Positions 57,793 to 64,000 of a DNA stretch of 64,000 bases are shown here, in pieces; positions within the stretch are counted from its first letter, which is position 1; every line of letters begins with the position of its first letter. The translations under genes and the position numbers were made by a program. This stretch comes from Lingula anatina. Lineage: Eukaryota > Brachiopoda > Lingulata > Lingulida > Lingulidae. The stretch is taken from assembly GCF_001039355.2 (NCBI RefSeq), contig NW_019775435.1:134384-198383 (forward strand), written 5' to 3'. The notes beneath the pieces are model-generated. The model made no database searches, was not told the origin of the DNA, and saw only the letters and a program-made list of their open reading frames with translations.

Positions 57793-60552
57793 TTTTTTCA
57801 ATGTTTTACGCTTGAATAACTCGGAATCCAATCATGTTACTAGATATAATTTATATTCAGGTGGCACCTCAAGGTTAAACCAAGGTTGTCCAAAATTATC
57901 ATTTGTAATTCCCTACAAAATTTCATGGCATCCAAGCCATCATATTTCAAAAACATTTATAAAAATCCTTGTTTCTGACAGAATGCACTTACAGAAAACG
58001 TGACCTGCACGTCCTTTCCAAGTCTCCTCTCTGCAATCTTCTGGACCTCGTTAGCCAGCCCTGACTGACTGGTGCCTGTCACATCGATATACTCACAGTC
58101 AGAAGACGCATAGTGGCAGGAGATGGACTGGAAAGAATGAATATAAAACACACTTAATAAAACACAAAAACCAAATGAGTCAGTAACTTTGATAAAAAAA
58201 TCTATTTATGTCAGATTCAACATAAAAACTCACTTTTCTAAACCCTTAACACAAACAGGTCTACTAATATTTATGTTAGATTCAACTTAAAAACTCACAT
58301 TTCTAAATCCTTAACACAAACAGGTCTATTGACAACAGATTCAACAAAAAAACTCACTTTCCTAAACCCTTTCGTCCTGTTCATTCCTGACCCATGGATA
58401 AGAAGCGGGTGGAAGAAAACAGTATCTCCTGGCGCCATCTCCAGGTGAACTCTGGGGTGATCTGGAGAATAGTCCTGAATACCATGATACATCTTGTTTA
58501 CACCACCCTAGAGAGGAAAAATGTGAAAAAAAATTTTTTTTTTTGAATACTGATTCACAGGGCCGTTGTCTTTGATAATAATTTGATAATAATATTCACA
58601 AATGTGTATGTACAAATACATACCTACATGTGCCATAGCATACAAAATACATGTACGTACATTAAAGAATTCAAACATCACATTTTTTTTCAGTATGAAC
58701 AAAAACAGACTAAGATTAAAGAAGAAGAAGCTGAAGAAAAAATCAGGCCCAGAAGTATATCAGATAAACACAGGGACATTCTCTTCACTAAGTGAGAAGC
58801 TCCCCATGTGCCGTGGCTTTTATATATAAACCCAAAGCAGGGTCCTAAAAATAATACACAGAATGACAAATAGATGGTGCCATACACAACATATCTGACA
58901 AGTACCTCCCACTTGGGATAATCATGCACCAGCAGCTCCCCCTTGTGGGTCCCAGGCAGCACCACCAGGCAGCCATTTTGGCGGTTGACAGGCTCCATGG
59001 CGGTCCACGAGCAGACAATCCTGTCGGCGGGACGGAAAGGGAAGTAGTGAAGGTCCTGATGCATTGGGTGTCTGGAGGATTTGGTGCCTTGAAGAATTTT
59101 AGATATTACATTATAATTACTCGGTTCATAATATGACAACGCATGCACACACCTGCACATACAAAAATAAAACTAAAAAATATACATCAAAGACAAGACA
59201 CAGCCATATGTTTATGTTTTCACTTGAAAGTTATTTAAATACAATGCAAATCAATGTACGTAAATATGGCAGGTTATTTATTTATTTTTTTGTGGGGGGG
59301 GGGGGGATAAAAATGGTATTTTTTTTTACTCAAATATATATTTTTACCAGTTACATATAAAACAATGACATAATAACATGGCTGGATAGGTATGTAATAT
59401 TAAATAAACATAATTTACATACGCAATCTCTGAATATGACTTAATCTTATGCTGGTTAATCAGAAACTTGTTATGTTATATTGTTTGCCTTATCAGTTGG
59501 CAAAAATTTATAAATCTGTAAACAATCAAATCATCAGTTTGTCTGATCAGTTTAAAGATCAAATACCACTGATTTGAAATTCTGATCTAGACACTTGTAC
59601 TAGTATGCAACATTTGATGACTGTTGCAAAATTCATAATTTAGAAAAAAAAAAAAAACACAAGGAATACATAAAGAACAATATAAAATTTCAAAATTTTG
59701 AAAATAAAATACACATATCAAGTCTGGAAATTATAAGCACACTTTCTTTCACCTGGGTCTGGAGGTTTGTTGATCAGCATAGTATGCATGGCCATTATGT
59801 TTGGTCCAAGGAATGCTTCAGCATACTTTGTTACCTGAAAATGTAAGGAATTTTTTTTAAAATCCCACATGAATATATTTCTGTTGTTATTATTAAGAGG
59901 GAACAGATACACCTTCAAAGTTTTTGACAATTCTTCAACTTGGTATCTGCTAAATGTTGCAACTTTTTTTTATAATTTCTAAATCTGATTCAATTTAAGT
60001 AGGAGTAGTCAGTAAATAAGCAAAAATAACAAAAATTCACCATTTATTAACATGTGTAAACTACCTCGGGAAGAGAACAATAACTAAACAAGACAGGGTC
60101 CTCTTGAAAGTCCTGTAGTTTTGTGATAGCTTGCTCCCCAGGTACAAACTCGGAACTTGCAATGGCCACATCCCTCATGATGGTAATATTGGGCACAATT
60201 ACTTTCTTCTCACATATTTCTTGGAATCTTACTCTATAAAAACAAATAAGTATTAGAGCCATCTTTATTTCTTATTATACTATAAAATAGAGATAAGGCT
60301 ATGATGCTAATGAAATAACAAATATGTATAACATTATAAATTAGAATAGTATAAATTGACATTTAATTTTCAAAGTCAATTAGCATAATTTCAACAATGG
60401 TTGACTAAAAATGTCTTTAGTTAGTCAAAATGTTGCAATTTTATGTAAATGCATAAACTGGCAAGTGACCCTTATTAAATACAGTATGTATATATTTGAA
60501 AATATCTAAAAGTCCTCTTTAAAGTTTCATTTATTGTACCTCTGAAGTATGC

Positions 60553-60598
<46 letters not shown>

Positions 60599-61636
60599 GA
60601 TTTTAAAAATCTTTGGAATCTATAGCTCACCTGTACTTCTCTAGCTTGTCTTTACTGACTAATTTAGGGATAACAAGAAAGCCATTGTCTTCATAGAATT
60701 TCCTTTGAGCATCTGTTAATACTGAGTTTGGCAAGGTGTATCTGTAGTCCCCAACAGATGATTGTGAATAGAGCCCAGACGTAGGATGTAATACCTGGAA
60801 ATCAAGAGGGCATAAATATAGGCATTAAAGCCCGATTCATTGAAGAAACGAGATGTTATATTTGAATATTTCCATATAAATAGTTAAAGATGTTTTCGTT
60901 TATGATAGATCCATATATTTTGATTTACCTGTTGACCATTTTGTCTGTTAACAACTGAAATACCTGTTCAGGTGAAGGTGTACCTCATTTTTTAAATTTT
61001 ATTTTATGGGGGTGGTGGTGCTAAGAATATGCATGATGTACAAGGTATAAAAATCTATTTTGTTATTCTTGTATAAAATAATTTGAAAATGCAAATAAGA
61101 CTCAAGATACCTCCTGTTTGAAACTGAAAACGTGAACAACTAACATTTTTTTATCTCTTGACTTAATTGTGGCTCTAAAGTAAACCTGTGAGAAAGCACG
61201 TACATAAACGAACAGCTGTAGAAATGGAAATCCCAAATTTTAAAGGAGTTAGACAGTAAGAAGAACGATAAAAGACGGAAGTCTGAAAAGACAAGAAGTT
61301 CTACGTGACACAATAATTTATATGTCACGTATTACCGTATGTCACTCGCCAGACAAAATTTTAATACAAAACTCGACTTGTTTCGTTCTTGAGCAAAGCT
61401 GGCTGCAGATATTGAAAAACTTTGACGATATACATGGTAGATCTAAATACAATCTACGTAGCTATTCCAACCTGCCTACTTACTGGGTTTGCTTCAGCTG
61501 GGTGCAAATTCCTCCGCACGCTCTTCAACTTGTCAGTGGCCATATCTGCGCTCACATCTCCTTCCAAAGTTTGCATTATACGGGCACTTTGCGGTAGCAG
61601 ACTTTCAGATCTCATTTGATAAAAGAGTGGGATCAT
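57561..61636 (-). CDS. PHYH: Gene C: phytanoyl-CoA 2-hydroxylase, peroxisomal
   Basis: Eight exons: 61484-61636, 60631-60794, 60065-60233, 59753-59834, 58906-59087, 58358-58507, 57993-58127 and 57561-57614. All phases fit, giving 362 residues from the first Met. Met codons at 61615 and 61576 give 355 and 342, the last closest to the human 338. This Fe(II)/2-oxoglutarate dioxygenase alpha-hydroxylates phytanoyl-CoA in peroxisomes. Iron ligands His199, Asp201 ([12 protein letters not shown]) and His288 (HPLLIHGSG) and the 2-oxoglutarate-binding Arg299 (GFRK) sit at a constant offset of 24 from human His175, Asp177, His264 and Arg275. The last exon, only 54 bp ([17 protein letters not shown]), is easily missed. 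The N-terminus has KLKSVRRNL, a near PTS2 peroxisomal signal. Gene E starts divergently about 0.9 kb upstream. Confidence 0.95.
57736..57789. repeat. (GT)n microsatellite
   Basis: About 53 bp of GT followed by a T-run, in the last intron of PHYH. Confidence 0.95.
60553..60598. repeat. (TAA)n microsatellite
   Basis: Trinucleotide tract in PHYH intron 2, about 30 bp 3' (in gene sense) of the exon 2 donor. Confidence 0.95.
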
Positions 61637-62502
61637 AATTTAATATTTTTGTCTTTTTTAATTGTTTTGACAGAAAAGTTCACTAAATAACCCAAATAAA
61701 AATATGTAAAATTATGCTATTTTTCATATAATACCGTGTTTATATTGAGTTTTATGGCATTTTGACAGTAAAATTACACAGCCGAAATGAAATCCCGCAT
61801 CCGGGCTCGCCATCTGCAGTAGCATCGAATAGCAACCAGGGAATTGGAGGTTTGTGCAAATGTTTTAGATTTTATTGTGCATTTTATAACACATATTTAC
61901 TACTTTGAATCGATTGCATTAGCGTTTGATCTTCACGAGGAGCATAAACGTCAATTCAGTTAAACCATTTTTTCATAAGTCACTGGCTTACTTTCTTTTT
62001 AATTGTTAATTTAATCGATCATCGTTATCGAGCTGTCAGAAATTAATGCCACAAAACTATTCAACCTCAGTGCACGTACTAGTGAAAACTGTGGTGACTT
62101 ATACAATTATCTGGTCAAAAACGTAGCCCTAGGAGGGAAACGACGGGTGGTGAGTACATGAACTTCCCACAAACGTGTTCTTAAAATTTTACACATTCTG
62201 CTATTATTTGGTATCTTGATTTTACTTAGGGATCATCCAATTTTATCAGAGGTCACCCAATTTTATCATGACATTTTTACAAGTGTACAAATCATATGCT
62301 TGGGGTGGGGGTAATTCCCTCTGTATGCTTTTGAAATATAATATAAATGGTAATATTCACCCCAGGGTTTTGTTGGCAACAGTCAGCATTTTTAGATTTT
62401 CACCTTATACTGGGTACATGTACTCACTGAAGGGGTAGTTAAAGTGAAAGTGAAAGTCTTCGCTTTGTAGACTTGTGAAAATTATAAATATTTATAATCA
62501 AA
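61637..62502. promoter_or_regulatory. Putative bidirectional promoter region of PHYH and gene E
   Basis: Two predicted start codons face away from each other across about 866 bp. No gene in between. The sequence is AT-rich with a short GC-richer patch at 61785-61815. No TATA box or other defined site is asserted. Confidence 0.4.
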
Positions 62503-62744
62503 ATGGATGACCTGAAAAACCTGTCCCTGCCAGGTAGGCCGCAGCATTCTCATTTTTAATACACTATTACAGGTACTTATTACATGTACAGTGCTTATAG
62601 TCTCAGTCAATTACTTTTTTGACAAAGTTTTCATAAACCCACAGTGAAACATATTTGGATAGTTATATAGATTTTTGCTACAGGATCAATATGCACCCTG
62701 GGTTTGAGAGGTCACCAGAAAATCACAACTATATGTATTATGTG

Positions 62745-62799
<55 letters not shown>

Positions 62800-63225
62800 T
62801 GCAGTACCAGTATCTGATAATAGTGTGTTTACAGTGGCCTCTGAAATTCAGGGTGATATTGAGGAAATGTCTTAGGAGGTCAGCTTAATGATGCTTTGGT
62901 GATGGGAATATATACTCTACTGTAGGTAGTTGTTTCATAAAAATTCTCTTCTGGTGGACAATCCAATAAAAATGGATTGGAAGTTGTTCTAATTTTCATT
63001 TATAAATGTATTCCCCAGCTGACAATAACAGTAAAAAAAAAGAACCTGGTGGCAACAGAAGTCTAGCAGTATCATCATGGGTTGTAGATGTGCTGGTTTC
63101 ATGTTGGCACCCTAGACCTGTCATTGCCAGCTGGCACAGCATCATGGACCCAGATTTCTCTGTCACCAATCCAGAGAATATTGACTGGGATGCAACGGAT
63201 GAGGATACTGCAAATGCTCTGAAAG
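62503..63225 (+). CDS. Gene E: 5' exons of an unrecognised gene, runs out of window
   Basis: Exon 1, 62503-62533, begins ATGGATGACCTG (MDDLKNLSLP) and ends G|GTAGGC. Exon 2, 63019-63225, follows a CCCCAG acceptor and ends AAAG|GTATAT. Joined, they give 79 residues plus one base: a Lys-rich linker (NNSKKKEPGG) and a compact block WVVDVLVSCWHPRPVIASWH, then an acidic run (NIDWDATDEDTANAL). Trp-rich composition and clean splice sites argue for a real gene, but I do not recognise the family. The remaining exons lie downstream; none is convincing in 63226-64000. No signal peptide, so probably intracellular. Confidence 0.5.
62746..62798. repeat. (TTA)n microsatellite
   Basis: Trinucleotide tract in the first intron of gene E. 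Confidence 0.95.
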
Positions 63226-64000
63226 GTATATTTTTTTAGCATGGAGATTTATAGAAAATTGTTGTTGATGATGATGGGTGGATCTGATGCTTTTAGTTAC
63301 TATATGTAACCCATGGTAAAATATAGATTTGCAAGAAAGGGGAATAATATAAAAAAAAAGTCTAGAAAGGAAAAACCAGACACCTTTCAATTATTTGAAA
63401 GTCTGTTTTAAGAAAAAATATGGGCTTGATTATAAATCTTTTAAATTTATTTATTTTTTATTTTAAAGAATTGAGTATATTTACAGGCTAGCCATGGGAC
63501 TATTTGAATTGGCCTTTTAGTGTAAATCAAACTTTAGTAGATACAGAAGAAATGGATAAAAGTTTTGGCCAAGATTTAAAATATTTAATCTAGAATCTAT
63601 TTAATTTATGTGATACAGAGTTTTGCATGAATAGAAATTTAGAATTTGGTATTGGACTTGTAGATGTACTACATGTACTACTATTTGGTGCTTTATATTT
63701 TACCGTTCCTAGACCATGGTGAAATATTGATTGCCAAAGCTATTTTCTTCATTCTCTGACCACATAAATGTAATGGCAATAGTAGATAATGGGTTTTCAT
63801 CAGTCATTCTGAATGAGAGATACGGTAGTTTTTCAAAAATTTCAAACCTCACTTATTTCAACATTTATTTTTTTCCTGGATTTCTTTTTTTTTTAATATA
63901 CACTCACAGTCTTTTCTGGATTGTACAAAGTTTGCTTTCCAAAACTTTCAAATCATCCTTTGGGTTTTTTTTAATTTTTTGGAATTATGATTTTCAGTAA
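63226..64000. other. Probable intron of gene E
   Basis: AT-rich, with no acceptor followed by an open phase-1 exon that I trust. Confidence 0.4.

Overview
This is a gene-sparse, AT-rich animal genome window. The genes are multi-exon with GT-AG introns, most proteins are extracellular, and (TAA)n, (TA)n and (CA)n tracts, SINE/LINE debris and MITEs are common. The palindrome TAGGCCTA recurs, for example near 28827, 28882, 43000, 43856 and 51749. I infer a marine invertebrate. A deuterostome such as a hemichordate or cephalochordate seems somewhat more likely than a mollusc, but the taxon cannot be fixed from the sequence alone.

Layout. (1) 2706-4500 (+): gene D, a small secreted cysteine-rich protein with a C-terminal beta-sandwich resembling bacterial PPC domains, and a possible 12-nt microexon. 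(2) 5440-6080 (+): a deleted non-LTR retrotransposon. (3) 6507-26955 (-): gene A, a secreted mosaic of EMI, EGF, Ca-binding EGF and SEA domains followed by a long GCC2/GCC3-type array. Fourteen exons of exactly 297 bp and one of 291 bp, all phase 1-1, encode most of the array. (4) 30063-49007 (-): gene B, a type I membrane protein built as signal peptide, 2 TSP1, 2 C-type lectin domains, 7 sushi domains, a glycosylated stalk, 1 sushi, a transmembrane segment and a tail of about 80 residues. (5) 57561-61636 (-): gene C, a complete eight-exon phytanoyl-CoA dioxygenase (PHYH). (6) 62503-63225 (+, runs out of the window): gene E, divergent from PHYH and unrecognised.

Two places are better explained as assembly seams than biology. 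At 49988 one N separates two contigs whose ends overlap by about 1.7 kb, so the gene B signal-peptide exon appears twice. At 10354 and 11732 single Ns bracket a 1377-bp alternative haplotype contig that duplicates one gene A exon. Both inflate exon counts unless collapsed.

Genes A, B and D look like secreted or cell-surface adhesion, recognition or matrix proteins; PHYH is peroxisomal lipid metabolism and functionally unrelated. The strongest discovery leads are the expanding 297-bp exon array, the tandem repeats placed exactly on splice donors of gene A, and the TSP1-CTLD-sushi receptor architecture of gene B.
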